DNA of 64,000 nucleotides from Artemisia argyi (GCA_030686995.1 CM060709.1:11926872-11990871); one strand, 5' to 3'. Shown: positions 35,549 through 50,204, numbered from the stretch's first letter. Translations and numbers: made by a program. Notes: a model not told the origin generated them from the letters alone.

Positions 35549-36143
35549 CTCTATTTTGATACAATCATGAAAAGATGCTGCAAAAATGTTTATTTGTATC
35601 TTATGCAAATATTGTTCAAGAAAATCTTTAACCAAATAACTAGTTTTGCAAATGGGTGGTAATTGAGAAAACTTGAAAAAAAAAATAATAATAATAAGAA
35701 ATATGGGTGACTCTAGATTTTCTAGTTTTGACTTTAGATTTTCTAATATTGACTTTGACTTCTTTTGTTTTCTAAATTGGTCCCTGAAATTAGATAAATT
35801 TACATATTTATAAGCTCAAGGCGAAAATCACGAAATCGTAGGATGGTGTTTGGGATTGCTTTTTTAAGTCTTTATCTGCTTATTTTTAAGCAGATAAACA
35901 GTTTTGAGTGTTTGGATAGTTACGGGTTGCTTGCTTGTTTTACCGTAATATAAACATTACGAAAAACAACCCCATGCACCCGCTAATTAAAATTATTTAA
36001 CTGCAGCAGCAGCAAAAACACCAAATAATCAAACTACATAAGCTAGAGCTAACAACATTCACACATAAATCCTTCAAAATAAAAACCGGCAACCGGAAAA
36101 TAGACAAACATACATCAAAAGCTAGTTCTAACACGAAAAACCC
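35549..36143. other. Spacer between DUF569 and ROP genes
   Basis: AT-rich. A MITE terminus-like segment (GTGTTTGGGATTGC, 35848-35861) resembles the left end at 29661. No gene recognised. Confidence 0.5.
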
Positions 36144-37390
36144 TTAAGCAGCACAGCCACCACACATAATCCCCCTGTTATCACCAAGCAAAAGTCCGTA
36201 TAAGGTACAAATTTCAAAGGTATAAGATACTATATGATGCAATTAAACTAGCTAAAAAGAAAACGAGTCAAATTTGTTAAAACTCGCCAAAATGTACTTT
36301 TAGTGCTTACAGTTTTTTGAGTCCTTTTATTTTGAAACATCATAGATTAATAGGACCATTGTAATAGGAGTCAAATGTGTCAAATTGGTACTCACGATAG
36401 TTTTATTTAGAAACATTAAACTTTTATAAAATGAAAAACTTAAACTAGATAAGAAATTTGCAGTGTAGTACTTACATGATCGAGCAACCAGAGCTTTTAC
36501 GCCTTCTCTGCCTCATCACCTCTTTCCTCCTTGGAGGTTGAAGAACAACCTTAATGGCCGTATCAAAAACGGCTTTCACATTCTAATAATCATTCAACAA
36601 AACCAACAAAAACATATTACTTAACGTTCAAGTGTAGAAATTAGAATAGGGTGAAAATATCATAATTTGAAGTGTTTGTTTGATTTTTTTACCTGTTGAG
36701 TTTTTGAGCTGCATTCGATATAAGCAGCTGCACCAATCTGTTTCCTCAGCTCCTCACCCTAACAAACAGAAAAAACTTAATAAATGACTGTACTGGTTTT
36801 TCGGATCGAGACAGAACTTAAAGATTAAAGATTTCGTACCTGGGCGGATGTTATAACATTAGAACCATAATGATCAGATGAATATCCCTTATCGTCGCGA
36901 AGATCTTAAGATAAATACCAAAAAACGAGCTCAATAAGTACTTCTGTTCAAGAATCGTGATAAAAAGATGAAGGAAATGCAAATATGATCTAATTGTAGA
37001 TTGTAAACTGTACCTAATTTTGTCCCAACGAGTACTACTGGAACATTTGGTGCAAATCGTCGAAGTTCCGGCATCCACTGTATAATAGTCAACAAGACAT
37101 TTCTTAAAATGAAGTTATTACATTTTTGTGTCCAACTTCCACCATACCAAAAAGTCAAAATTTTACTTTGTAATGTCTAATTTCTAGTACTAATGTAGCA
37201 GATTTGGTGCTCTCAAACATTTTTTATGGACGTGATACATTTTGTAAACTTACATAATTATCATTTTTGTCTCAATAATGAAAAAAATTTATCCATTTTG
37301 AGGTTAAAAACCAGCCTGTTTGACTCTAGAAGGTCAAAGCAGATACTGAATTTGTGGATTTCAAAGGATTTTAACTAGATAATGGATCGG

Positions 37391-37452
<62 letters not shown>

Positions 37453-39339
37453 CTCCCAACATAAAGATAGTCTAGATAGACGTCTTAAGAAATTATTTCT
37501 CTGCAATGACAACAAATCTTATCGCTTATGCTGGTCCGTTTCACTTTAACTTTAATCACATAAGTAATAGATAAAAAAAGGTTTGAACTTGTTATCGGGT
37601 TTCATCCTTTTCAAGATTTAGCAAACTACTCACAAAATAAAGAGGATGTGGTTCACCTTATATTGGTTTTGAAATTCAAAGCTAGTTCTTTCGGCTTTAA
37701 AAAGTTAAATATCGATCCTAGTTTTAAGAACATGGTACATAAAAAGATTTCAACTTGATTATGGGGTTTGTTTCTTTTTCAAGATTCAAGAATCAAAAGC
37801 CAAAAAAGGGATGATAGTGAATGTTATTCGGTACAAATTCAACCAAAGTTTTACTTTAAAATCTGACCTAAAATAAAGGAAGATTTGAAAACTAAAAAAA
37901 GGAGAGAGCACTAAAGAAAGTGTACCTTTTTGAGGACATTTTCATAACTTGCCCTACTGATTAAAGAGAAAGCTAACACAAATATGTCTGCTCCTCTGTA
38001 GCTTAGTGGCCTTAATCTGCTATAATCTTCCTGACCTTTAAATCACCAAAAAGAAAACAGTCAAACGGAACTGAGTGATCATTAACACATAACATTAGTC
38101 GTTGAGCAAATCTATGACATAAAGATAGCATGTTGGAGTACAAACTAAATGTAATAACTGCCATCCTAAATCAGTGTGTTAAAAATTTGTGCGAGTAACT
38201 TCAAAGGATTGAACTAAATTAGTATGTCATTTGGGAATAGGACCGAAACTCTTTAGTGAAACACTAATATTTCATGTTCAAAAACTCAAATAGCATTAAG
38301 TATCGACAATAACATAGCAAGACGAAATCATGAAAGATTTAAAAGATAGAATGTTTATGAAAATACCAGCAGTGTCCCATAATCCCAAGTTGACGATGTT
38401 TCCATCCACGGCCACATTAGCACTGAAATTGTCAAAAACTGTTGGGATATAATCCTGCAAGCAAAAACCTAATCTTTAGTACAAAAATCTAAATATTAAC
38501 ATACACCCATGTGTAATTAACCTACAAATTATAATTAGCAAAAAACAAAGGTATGGGGGTATAGTACTGTAGTAAGTTGTACAAATTGGTGTAGCCTAAA
38601 TATGGAAGGTCAAAATATAAATAGTGACCAGTACAAAAATACAATCTTTGGTACAAAATTACAATCTTTGGTACAAAACTGTAAAATTTTACATAGACCC
38701 CATATGTCATAAACATTTAAAATAAAACCACAAATTAGATGTAAAAACTAAGGGGGTGTTTGTATTAGCTTATTTAGCCGGCTTATGGGCTTATTTGATT
38801 TTAGAAAAGTCAATAAATTCACTTTCTAGAGCTTTTCAACTCGAGATTATTCAAGTTTAGAAGCTCATAAGCACCAAAAGTGAGCTTATTGGCTATTCCA
38901 AAATCAAATAAGTCCATAAGCCAGCAAAATAAGCTAACACAAACACCCCCTAAAGAAACTAAACCAACAAACTATAACTAGCTAACCCTTTACCCAAAAA
39001 AATGTATAAGCTTATAGCCTTATAGTGACTTGTACTATGTGCAACAGATGTTGTACAATAAGCTAAACAAACATCCAAATCATCTCAAACCAAGACAAGA
39101 TTAATAAATAAATTAAGCCCACAAATCATAGTTAGCAAAAACAATGGTCATGCACCTCTAGTAACTTGCACTTCATGCAATAGAAGTTTTACAAAATAAA
39201 CTTAACATACAAAGTATATATGCATTTAACAAACACTTACAGTGGGAAACTTGTTACTTGTGTAACAAATGAGCATGCAAGTTTTGCCAACAGCTCCATC
39301 ACCAACAGTGACACATTTTATAAACTTAGAAACACTCAT
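36144..39339 (-). CDS. Type-II ROP/RAC small GTPase, eight exons
   Basis: Exons (all complement): 39241-39339, 38367-38454, 37926-38035, 37014-37077, 36840-36904, 36693-36758, 36476-36582, 36144-36174. All introns are GT-AG and in phase, giving 209 residues, the length of Arabidopsis ROP9-type proteins. Visible: P-loop GDGAVGKT (13-20), effector Thr38 in [19 protein letters not shown] (60-66) with catalytic Gln64, TKLD (118-121) and ECSSKTQQ (157-164). The tail is Arg/Lys-rich ([12 protein letters not shown]) and ends [14 protein letters not shown], a GC-CG box whose Cys197, Cys204 and Cys207 would be S-acylated for plasma-membrane attachment. ROPs control cell polarity, actin and ABA signalling. 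The extra eighth exon is known for type-II ROPs. Without splicing of intron 7 the frame stops right after CSIM. Intron 1 holds a hAT-like MITE and intron 3 a T-tract. Confidence 0.96.
37392..37452. repeat. Poly-T tract in ROP intron 3
   Basis: About 60 consecutive T on the + strand within the intron between 37077 and 37926. Confidence 0.95.
38752..38950. mobile_element. hAT-like MITE in ROP intron 1
   Basis: GGGGGTGTTTGTATTAGCTT at the left and AAGCTAACACAAACACCCCC at the right are near-perfect inverted repeats. GCCGGCTTATGGGCTTATTT is also mirrored. Related to the 20641-21609 cluster. An exact 8-bp duplication was not found. Confidence 0.75.
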
Positions 39340-41597
39340 TTTTTTTCTGTGTTTTTTTGTTTAGCTTATGCAAACCTTAAATAGTGTTCTTGAAAAGTGA
39401 AGAAGAAGCTTCACAGGTCAAACACACACACTGACAAGAGTGAAGTGGTGAAGTGGTGTTTTTTTTGTTTAGTATATTGGCAAGAGAGAGGGGGTACCTT
39501 GTTTCAAGATTTATTATTGATTTACCTCGTGAAAATAAGTGTCTTTGTGTATTTAATATTGTTTACCTACTTTAACTTGTCAAGTTTAGAATAATGTGTA
39601 GTTTGTTACTCGTATATGAGATAAGCTTTGATTGTTTTTGTGAGCCTATTTATGAAGACGTGTGTTACATGTCTCAAACATTACCTTGGCACTACGGTTT
39701 ACTGGGATGGAATCATGATGGGTCCTGGAAGTCTTGGGAGTTCACTTACTAAATTTTGTAGTGTAACGTTAATTTTTGTAAAAAGTTTTGATTTTTTATA
39801 AATGCATCCGGTTAAAAAAAAGTGTGTTTTCGTTTGTACAAATTTACGTAAATGCATCTAATCAAATTGTATCATAATTTTCTCCCTATGTATAATTTTT
39901 CTATCTCAAAATAAATGTTCATTTCATGGTTTATTTTGAGACGTTTCAAAATAAATGTTCATATTACATTTTAACAAATTAAAAAAAAAATGTGGATGAA
40001 TATTTATTTTGAAATATAATGAGTAGTAAATTGAAAAGAGTGTTAGACTATGTCTTTTTGCATTTTGTACTTGTTCTTTTATCTATTTGAAAATGAAAAT
40101 ATAATTTGTTTTGATTATGTGAGACTTTTCATAATTGTGAATTAGTAGGCTATGCATCAAAATAATTGTTGCAATATTTATTAGATGGAATAGTAAGGAG
40201 TAACTATCTATCATATCACACAATAATCAGTCTCTTATTTTTCATTAAAGACGATAACTAAACGTCAAATAATGATTATTAAATGTTTACTTTTGTAGAA
40301 TAGCATTATGTAGCATTTGGTTTTATGTGTGAATCGACTATGGCCGTAGGTTTGATAATAAAATACTGATATGAGTATGAATTTTGGTGTTATTCACTCT
40401 GGGTTCTCTTAATTGCTCTAGCTGCTGGCAAAGGCCGACCCGGCCAGAGTGGAGAACGAATGGCTCGATCAGGTATCGAATGATTCCAAGTGTTTTATTG
40501 TTTGGTTTGATCGTTGGTTTAGATTTCAACGTTTCCTTTCAAAAATGTTACTCGTTTCAGGGCAGACTAAGAGGGTTTTCAGGGGTGCACGAGAACTTTA
40601 TGGGTTTATCTCGCGTAATGTACAAGTTTTTTAAAAGTTGTGATTTTTAAAAAATGAACATGCTCCTAACTTTCTTTAATCTTGTGAAATGCACCTGATG
40701 ACATCTAGGTCCCCCACTACTCAATTTATATTCTCACCAGTTATGTAGCTCCAGTAATGAATAACATCTTGTACATTTATATAGTTTATCAAAATCCGCA
40801 ACATGTAAAATTGTTTTATGATATCGAAATTATTATTATTGGTCGTGTGAATATTATTTTAAAATACTAAACACGTTACACACCCCATGCATGCGTATCG
40901 TTTCTTTTGTCCTATACTCTAGTTTTGTTTTTATATCCTAAAATCCTACGTAGTAACAATTAACTACATATGAAAATAGTTCAAAACAAAGAAAAAAAAT
41001 ACTCCTGTCTCAAAATTAGTATCATGAGACAAAAATTGGTTTAATAAAAGTAGAGGTCATTTAATTTTCAATCATTCTAATAAAATATTTCTTACTAAAT
41101 TTTTTAGTTTTTACTTAAAAAATAAAATGTACAATTATTTTAAAACATCTCGAAAAGAAAATGTTAGACTATTATTTTGAGACGGATGAAGCACTTATTA
41201 ATATAATGATGGTTGTGATATGTACACATACATTTTTACTTCATACACATAAATTTACATATAAATTTAGTATGACCATTAGATCATATAACTAAAATTT
41301 ATATGTAAGTAAAAATATATGTATACATATCAGTACCTATAACGATTTTTCTTATCGAATAAACTATTACAAGGCTGGTATATTATTGCATTCGAAGTGA
41401 GAATTTGAAGAAAATGTTTAAAACAAAAGCAAGTTGTGTTGACTTTCTTCTAAGTAAGTAGGTCAGTCAAATCTCGATGGCCAACTTGTACTTTCATCAT
41501 CACTAGCAAGTAAAACATTGTTTCACTGTAGAAGTACTTGGACATGACATAAGTTTTGATACAAAATAACCATGGCTTATTTGCTAATACCAAGTGC
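39340..41597. other. ROP upstream region and spacer
   Basis: Includes the ROP promoter, a CT-poor AT-rich stretch and a segment near 40390-40640 with somewhat higher GC (CTGGCAAAGGCCGACCCGGC) that I do not recognise. No gene could be supported. Confidence 0.5.
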
Positions 41598-42668
41598 TTA
41601 TAAAAATGTTGGGCATGATACGCGAACACAGGGTGTGTTGCGCCTTCTTCTTGAAATCCACTGCTTCAGTCGATCTTGAACCCCAAGAACTTTTCGCCGC
41701 CTCTTCATGTTGTTTGCTCCTTCATTCTCCTCATCGACCTTTCTCTTTGTCACTTTAATTTTGTCGTCTTTGAGAGTTTTCTCATCTTCTACATATGGCT
41801 TATGTTGCTGAACAGCCACTCGTCTCTTTGGAGGAGTCACTTTTGCTGGAATTGACCTTTTTCCATCATCAGCTCAAGCCTTATTCGGAACACATTGCTT
41901 CTTTGAATGATCTTAAACCTTAACAATTTTTGTTCCTTGTTGAATCGTCATGTTTTTCACTCCTTTATTCTCTTCCCGGCCCTCTATATTTGCCACATTA
42001 CTTATGTCTTTGGTATTTTTCTCATTTAAAACATGTAGCTCATCATGTTGTCCACGAGCCACTCGACTCTTTAGAGTAGTCGATCTTGCTGGAATATACA
42101 ACTTCTTCTCAACACAAGCGGACACCTTATCTTGATTTGAATCCAGTGAATCTAACTCAACCACATTGTATGCTAGTTTCAGTTGCTTTCCTTGCCTCTT
42201 TGGTACGTTTTCGTGCTCCTTGTTAATTAGTTTGAGTTGCTTTCCTTGTCCCCTAGATGCGTTTTCCATCTTCTTGTCATTGTCATCATCAATTCCATCA
42301 AAGATAGTAGACAAATCTATTTGTGGATCAGTTGTTATAGCCGAAGTAAATGCGTACTCATCAAAAGGAGGACAAGAGAGGCCTTCCCATTCACTTAAAC
42401 ACGAGTCTTCAACGCCTTCATCAGCAACTACCATATTCTCTTTAACATCGACCATCCCCCCATTAAACGTATGCTTACACAAATCTTTAACTTCTACCTC
42501 ATTATACTTGCAAGAGAATAATTCTTCAGCAATCTCGGGCCGCTTAATCTTGAACTCATTTGGGAGATCATAAGCAGCCACCTTGATAGTTTCTTCTATG
42601 ACCTCGAATATATCAACACCCGTTTTCGCTATGTATTCCCTTAACTGATCCATGCTTAATTCTTTCAT
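41598..42668 (-). pseudogene. MED26/TFIIS-N-like gene with two in-frame stops
   Basis: The frame opens MKELSMDQLREYIAKTGVDI and continues FEVIEETIKVAAYDLPNEFK and AEELFSCK, which resembles the start of plant proteins with the TFIIS N-terminal (LW/MED26-type) helical bundle, a domain that binds transcription elongation factors. The rest is charged and low in complexity, with a duplicated GQGKQLKL/RQGKQLKL motif. After 251 residues come a TAA (41913-41915) and, in the same frame, a TGA (41868-41870), after which 41598-41840 stays open and repeats the IPA(R/K)...KSRVA-like segment before a basic end (MKRRRKVLGVQ). Because both parts share one frame, the simplest reading is a gene broken by nonsense changes. 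A missed small intron is possible but would be under 100 bases. The first part could still make a short protein. Confidence 0.6.
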
Positions 42669-43211
42669 GATTTTAACTAATGCAAGTTATGCAACTGGCC
42701 AAATAATGAAAAACTTCAATATTGCAGCACACAAAAGAATTTAACCAATAATATAAAAAACCCTACACAGTTTCATTAGATTCTTATTCCTTTATAGTAT
42801 GATGGTCAATAGGGTTTTGAACAAATAATTATTGAAAGTAGTAAATTAAACAAAGACTTACATTAGATTTTGATCGTCGCTAGCTTTGTTGTCGTACGAT
42901 AGGTTTTCTTAAACTATTTGGGTTATGGTGGAATAATTCATGCATACGGAGTACGTATATTTTATTATGGCGGTGTGTTAAAGCTCTGTATATCTTTAAT
43001 TATCAAAAATACTGAATATTGCTGATTTTTTACGCATTTTTAAACTAGGTATGATTAGTTGGCAAATAATCTAATATACACCCTAAAAATATAATTATAA
43101 TGCAAAACATGTCAATATTATAAATGAAGACTAAAAATAGTTACAATCTCTTTGCTTCTTATTTCTTTTTGCGTTAAAAAGGAAATAACAAATAATGTAT
43201 CATAAAAAATA
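42669..43211. other. 5' flank of the MED26-like gene
   Basis: AT-rich with no recognised gene. Its last nine bases (43203-43211) are one copy of the target duplication of the next element. Confidence 0.55.
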
Positions 43212-44276
43212 GTGAAAATTACTGAAGTACCCCTGCCACACCATGTGTGTCTCAATTTACCCATACTTTTTGTGTTTCTCAATTCTACCCTAACATGTCA
43301 AGTTTATTTTTACGCGACATGTTAGAGACGTACGTGGCATTCATATATTGTTTCTGGAATCCGAAAGAAAAACAAATAAAAAACATGTCACGTAGAAATA
43401 TAAACGACATATATATATACACGACATGTACCAATTGAAAAGCTACTGTGTAAGTTGAAAGGATTTTAAAACAAAAAAATAAAAACTTACAAAAAACACC
43501 CTTTAACTTTTTGATAATTACAACTTTTTTATATAATAAAGTTTATTTATCAAATATATATCAAATTTGTTAATGAAAAAAATATCGTTACGAAGAGCTC
43601 TGAATTACAAACAAAACGAGCAAAATATTGATATGCTTTTGACATACGTACGATTTTATAAAATTTCGAAATACCGTTTAAAGGTTTTCAAAAATTATAC
43701 CGTTTTTAATTTATGAATATTTACGTTTATATTTCCCAACGATATTCATATTTCATATAATTGTACGTCTTTGTCCCTTGTGGTTTAAGCGTATGTTTTA
43801 AAAGTTTATAAAATCGTACGATATTCATATTTCATAGAATTGTACGATATTCATATTTCATAGAATCACAAGATTTTATAAACTTTTAAAACATACGCTT
43901 AAACCACAAGGGACAAAGACGTACAATTCTATGAAATATGAATATCGTTGGGAAATGTAAACATAAATATTCATAAATTAAAAACGGTATAATTTTCTAA
44001 ACCTATAAACGGTATTTCAAAATTTTATAAAATCGTACGTATGTCAAAAGCATATCAATATTGGGTTCGTTTTGTTCGTAATTCAGAGCTCTTCGTAACA
44101 ATATTTTTTTCTTTAACAAATTTGATATATATTTGCTAAATATTTGACAAATAAAGTTTGTTATATAAAAAAGTTGTAATATCAAAAAGTTAAAGGGTGT
44201 TTTTTGTAAGTTTTTAATTTTTTGTTTTAAAATCCTTTCAACTTGCACAGTAGCTTTTCAATTGGTACATGTCGTG

Positions 44277-44354
<78 letters not shown>

Positions 44355-44551
44355 GTTTATATTTCTACGCGACATATGTTTTGTTTGTTTTTTTTTCTTT
44401 CAGATTCCAGAAACAATATATGAATGCCTCGTACGTCTCTAACATGTCGCGTAAAAAAAACTTAACATATTGGTGTAGATTTGAGAAACACAAAAAGTAT
44501 GGGTAGATTGAGACACACATGGTGTCGCAGGGGTACTGCAGTAATTTTCGC
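43212..44551. mobile_element. Mutator-like foldback element with perfect 9-bp target duplication
   Basis: Two arms of about 650 bases are inverted copies of each other, meeting near 43860. The termini are GTGAAAATTACTGAAGTACC and, from the other strand, GCGAAAATTACTGCAGTACC. TAAAAAATA flanks the element exactly at 43203-43211 and 44552-44560. Nine-base duplications and G-N-GAAAA termini are typical of Mutator-like elements. There is no coding capacity, so it is non-autonomous. The right arm has an expanded TA microsatellite (44277-44350) where the left arm has only a few units. All ORFs here are shadows. Confidence 0.9.
44277..44350. repeat. (TA)n microsatellite in the right arm of the foldback element
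   Basis: About 36 TA units. The left arm has only a short TA stretch at 43411-43420. Confidence 0.95.
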
Positions 44552-44560
44552 TAAAAAATA

Positions 44561-45189
44561 CCTTATAAAGAAAAGGTAGTAAATGACTTCATATTGGAAT
44601 TCTTGATTTTAGCAAAAGACTTTCTTATAAAAACATATTGACTTCCCTAATACGAATAATGAAAAATGCTAATAATGTATAAATGAGTTCTATGAAATGG
44701 AGGCCCTAGAAATAAATGGCTCTGTGCACTCGCACAGGTTGCACACCTTTAACACCGGGCCTGCAAATATATACAGGGATGAAACCTTGGGGTTTTTGCG
44801 GGTGCTCAGGACCCCTATGAATTTTTTCGATGTAATGTTAACTTTTGTAAAAAATATCAATTTTTCTAAAATGCATCTTAAATGCACTCGATCTATCAAA
44901 ATGTGTTCCTATATTATGGTTTCAAAAAATTTGTGCACCCAGTCATTTTTTATCCTGGTTCCGGTCCATCGATGTTATATATGATTATGAAAAGTTTTAG
45001 AGATCATTTGCATTAATCACAATGTATTGGAAATGTTTTAAGGGCCATTAAAATATATGAGTATGTATGACATTTAGTGACTTAGTGCGTAGGATGCAGC
45101 AGAAAGTGTGTGAAGTAATAAGGCATGTCCCAATGTATATAGTAGTTATAGTCTATGTCCTAAATGCAACCTAATTCACTATAACCTTA
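44561..45189. other. Spacer; edge of a decayed retroelement
   Basis: Non-coding. From about 45060 to 45189 the sequence resembles the leader next to the Gypsy primer site (TAACCTTAACTCTGATACCA compared with 59674-59694), so it is probably the remaining internal part of the element whose LTR follows. Confidence 0.45.
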
Positions 45190-47449
<2,260 letters not shown>

Positions 47450-47558
47450 AAGAACCATATTTTTCTAATTTCCAACACTTATATCAACTCAATCACAACT
47501 CCAAAACTATCATAATCCCTTCCACTGATTTATAACAAGAACATAAACATGATAAATA

Positions 47559-47842
47559 ACAAATAAGCCAAACGGGCTGCGCATTTGACTTTTTACATAT
47601 TTTACATCAAAATAAGCCGGAGAGGCCGAGCATTGGACCTTTGACAACATTTTACATTAAAATAAGCCAAAGAGGGCATTGGACTACTTACACATTTTAC
47701 AATAAAATAAGCCGAAGAGGCCACGCATTTGACTTTTTACATATTTTACATTAAAATATGTCGAAGAGGCCGCGCATTGAAGTTTTTACATATTTTATAT
47801 TAAAATAAGACGAAGAGGCCGCGCATTGGACTTTTTACTAGT
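47559..47842. repeat. Tandem repeat, six copies of about 50 bp
   Basis: Units begin AAATAAGCCGAAGAGGCC and end in ACATATTTTACATTA. The copies differ at several sites and one is shortened. Confidence 0.85.
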
Positions 47843-48184
47843 AACATAATTCTTGCAACAGTAATATCCATCGAATAAGTCGGGGTTTAGCATAACATAA
47901 TATTTTACTTTTGATCTAGCCATATAGTCATATTATCTTGATCGGGCCATATAGATCAAGTGTAATAGCGGTGGTGCTAACCTTCTTTACAACGCCACAT
48001 CATCCATTTTCTCATCATCTTGACCTCGCAAAGGTCATGAATTTTCTTACCATATACTTGTAGGGGATAAACAGAATAAACAAACACAATCGGATATTGT
48101 TAATATCTGAAAGGCGTGTGAACACTTTCAGATCGAATCAATTTGGTGGTTCCCCCGAATTATTCAATCGGATACAATTCAGAG
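47843..48184. other. Left flank of the Copia solo LTR
   Basis: No gene. It ends with CAGAG (48180-48184), one half of the LTR target duplication. Confidence 0.6.
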
Positions 48185-48296
48185 TGTTGAGGCAACATGA
48201 TCAAGAATCTCTTTATGTTTTAATGATGACAAATAAACTATCAAAACACATAAAATAACAGACGTTAGCCAAAATTCCCCGGAGCTCATATCTGCT

Positions 48297-48340
48297 CCTG
48301 GCGCGCTGCCCGCGCGTCAACGCGTGGGCGACGCGCCAGG
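48297..48340. repeat. GC-rich inverted repeat in Copia LTR, copy 1
   Basis: CCTGGCGCGCTGCCC and GGGCGACGCGCCAGG flank CGCGCGTCAACGCGTG, so the segment can fold into a strong hairpin. A diverged second copy lies at 49745-49786. Confidence 0.85.
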
Positions 48341-49744
48341 CCACTGTATGGCTCCCGGGCGAATTTTGAAAGTCGGCTTTCCCCTTACCCAACAAATGTG
48401 GATCTTTCAATACAGGTATGAATATGTTATGTGCTTAATTGAGAACACTCGAAACGAGTTTTGAGACTTGAAAGATCCTACTTTTAAAACACCCATTTAC
48501 GGGAAAACACCAACTCATGTTTTATAACTATCGTCTCTAGCCAAGGATTTTCTAAACTTAGGGAGCTTATATATATTTCACGTGACATCGTGTTGAAGCA
48601 TCCATATGCTCATATCCCGTGCTTACGTCTTCTCTAATTACGTAACGGGTTTACTCCCTTATTGGTCAAACTAAGTCAAATGTCACTTTGTGTAAACACA
48701 TCCTTTCCCACTTGAGTTATGCTTTACATCAAGGCAAAGCACTTAACTTGTTTGAACCAAGGTATTAGTTGAGAAAGTCGAGTCATGGAAAGTCACGAGA
48801 TATGAACCTATGGATTCTCGACGTTGTGTTACTTGAACTTATAAGTAACCTATGATTTTCTCAACTTATAATCTTAATTGTCTAAACCTTTTCTTCTTAA
48901 TGACAATTAGATTGCTTATTAATCTTCTCTTAATCTCATTTCTACAAAAGACAAATCCAATCATATCCAAATCAAATATTCTCTTACACAATCTCTTACA
49001 CTCTTTCATATTCCCTTGCACACTCTACATCTCAACCATCCATTCCCTTACAACACATCTTAACCCTTCATTTTCAACACATGGGAATTGTTTGAATTCC
49101 AAAGGATGCTTCTTTGATCCTAACCATTGAATTCAAATTACAACACATCTCAACCATTCACCTCACCCTCCTCTCTATACCATCACATGTGTTTAATCTA
49201 AGCCATCCATTTCAAACCAAAACCATCTCAACCATTGATTCACCCTTCCCCCCAAGCAAAGCATATTCCTTTGGAATATCCATTCTCAATCCAAACCTAG
49301 GCTCCTTTGATCCTAGCCATCTATTTCAAATCATCACATCTCAACCATCCATATTCAACACATGCCAAATAATTTGAAAACCAAAGGAGGCTCCCTTTGA
49401 TCCTAGCCATCCAATTCAAACCATCTCATCTCAACCCTCCATCTCATTCACCCCCCCCCCCCCAAGCAATGGAATATACCTTGGCGTATTCTTTCTCTCT
49501 TTTCTATGCCATGTGAGGAATAACACTTCTACCCCTTCCAAATTACCCTATCTACACTTTATACCTTTGGTAATTTATTTTCTCATAAACACTTCACAAA
49601 ACATTTTCTAAATCGGCTATTTGAGTTGGTAAACCTTAGATTGATTAATGTTAAGCTTTAGTGTAAAGTACAATTGGGGGTTTAGCAAGGTAAGGTTTTT
49701 ATAAAGCCAACACCCAAAGCTTTGGGAAAATTTTCCCTAGGTGT

Positions 49745-49786
49745 CTGGCGCGCCACCCACGCGTCAACGCGTGGGTAGCGCGCCGG
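49745..49786. repeat. GC-rich inverted repeat in Copia LTR, copy 2
   Basis: CTGGCGCGCCACCC and GGGTAGCGCGCCGG around ACGCGTCAACGCGT, ending 35 bases before the TATA box. Confidence 0.85.
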
Positions 49787-49820
49787 CCTCGGTAAAATTT
49801 TCCCAAGTTGGGTTTTTGGC

Positions 49821-49828
49821 TATAAATA
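49821..49828 (+). promoter_or_regulatory. TATA box of the Copia LTR
   Basis: GGCTATAAATACC, a canonical plant TATA context within the LTR, followed by a pyrimidine-rich leader (CTTTCTCTCT). It would direct transcription toward the + strand. Confidence 0.65.
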
Positions 49829-50204
49829 CCATGCCTTGCCTCTTGTATTCCTCACCCCTTGCCATTATTCTTTCTCTCTAAACACTCTCAAATCTCTCTA
49901 TCTCTAATCTCTAATCTTGTGTTCTTGATTTTCACATTAACATCTTTGAAAGAACACATCTCTTTGCAAGGGAAGAATCACAAGAACCTAATCCACTCTT
50001 GTGATTGTGTCGAGGGTCTTCTTATCTGTACCCTTTCTACTAGAATCGAGTCAATAGGTTAGGTTAGGGCTTGATTAAACAAACACTTAATCATTCATTC
50101 AATTGTTTGTAAGGTAAGTCTTGTGTCTTGGTGACCAAGCCTAGATCATTGGGGATCTAGTTGGGGTTTGATACTTCCGGTGGGAAGTCTTGGTAGTGAT
50201 CTTT

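Noticed and set aside
36473..36582. ROP gene ending at CSIM as a type-I GTPase
   Set aside because: A perfect donor overlaps the stop, and an in-phase exon at 36144-36174 gives the expected type-II tail and total length of 209, so the CaaX form is treated only as a possible retained-intron product.
38752..38950. An exact 8-bp target duplication for the hAT-like MITE in the ROP intron
   Set aside because: The flanks AAAACTAA and TAAAGAAA do not match, so class assignment rests on termini only.
44697..44984. Plus-strand ORF of 95 aa after the foldback element
   Set aside because: No recognisable domain; words such as GTAATGTTAACTTTTGTAAA resemble non-coding sequence at 39758-39785, pointing to a shared old repeat.
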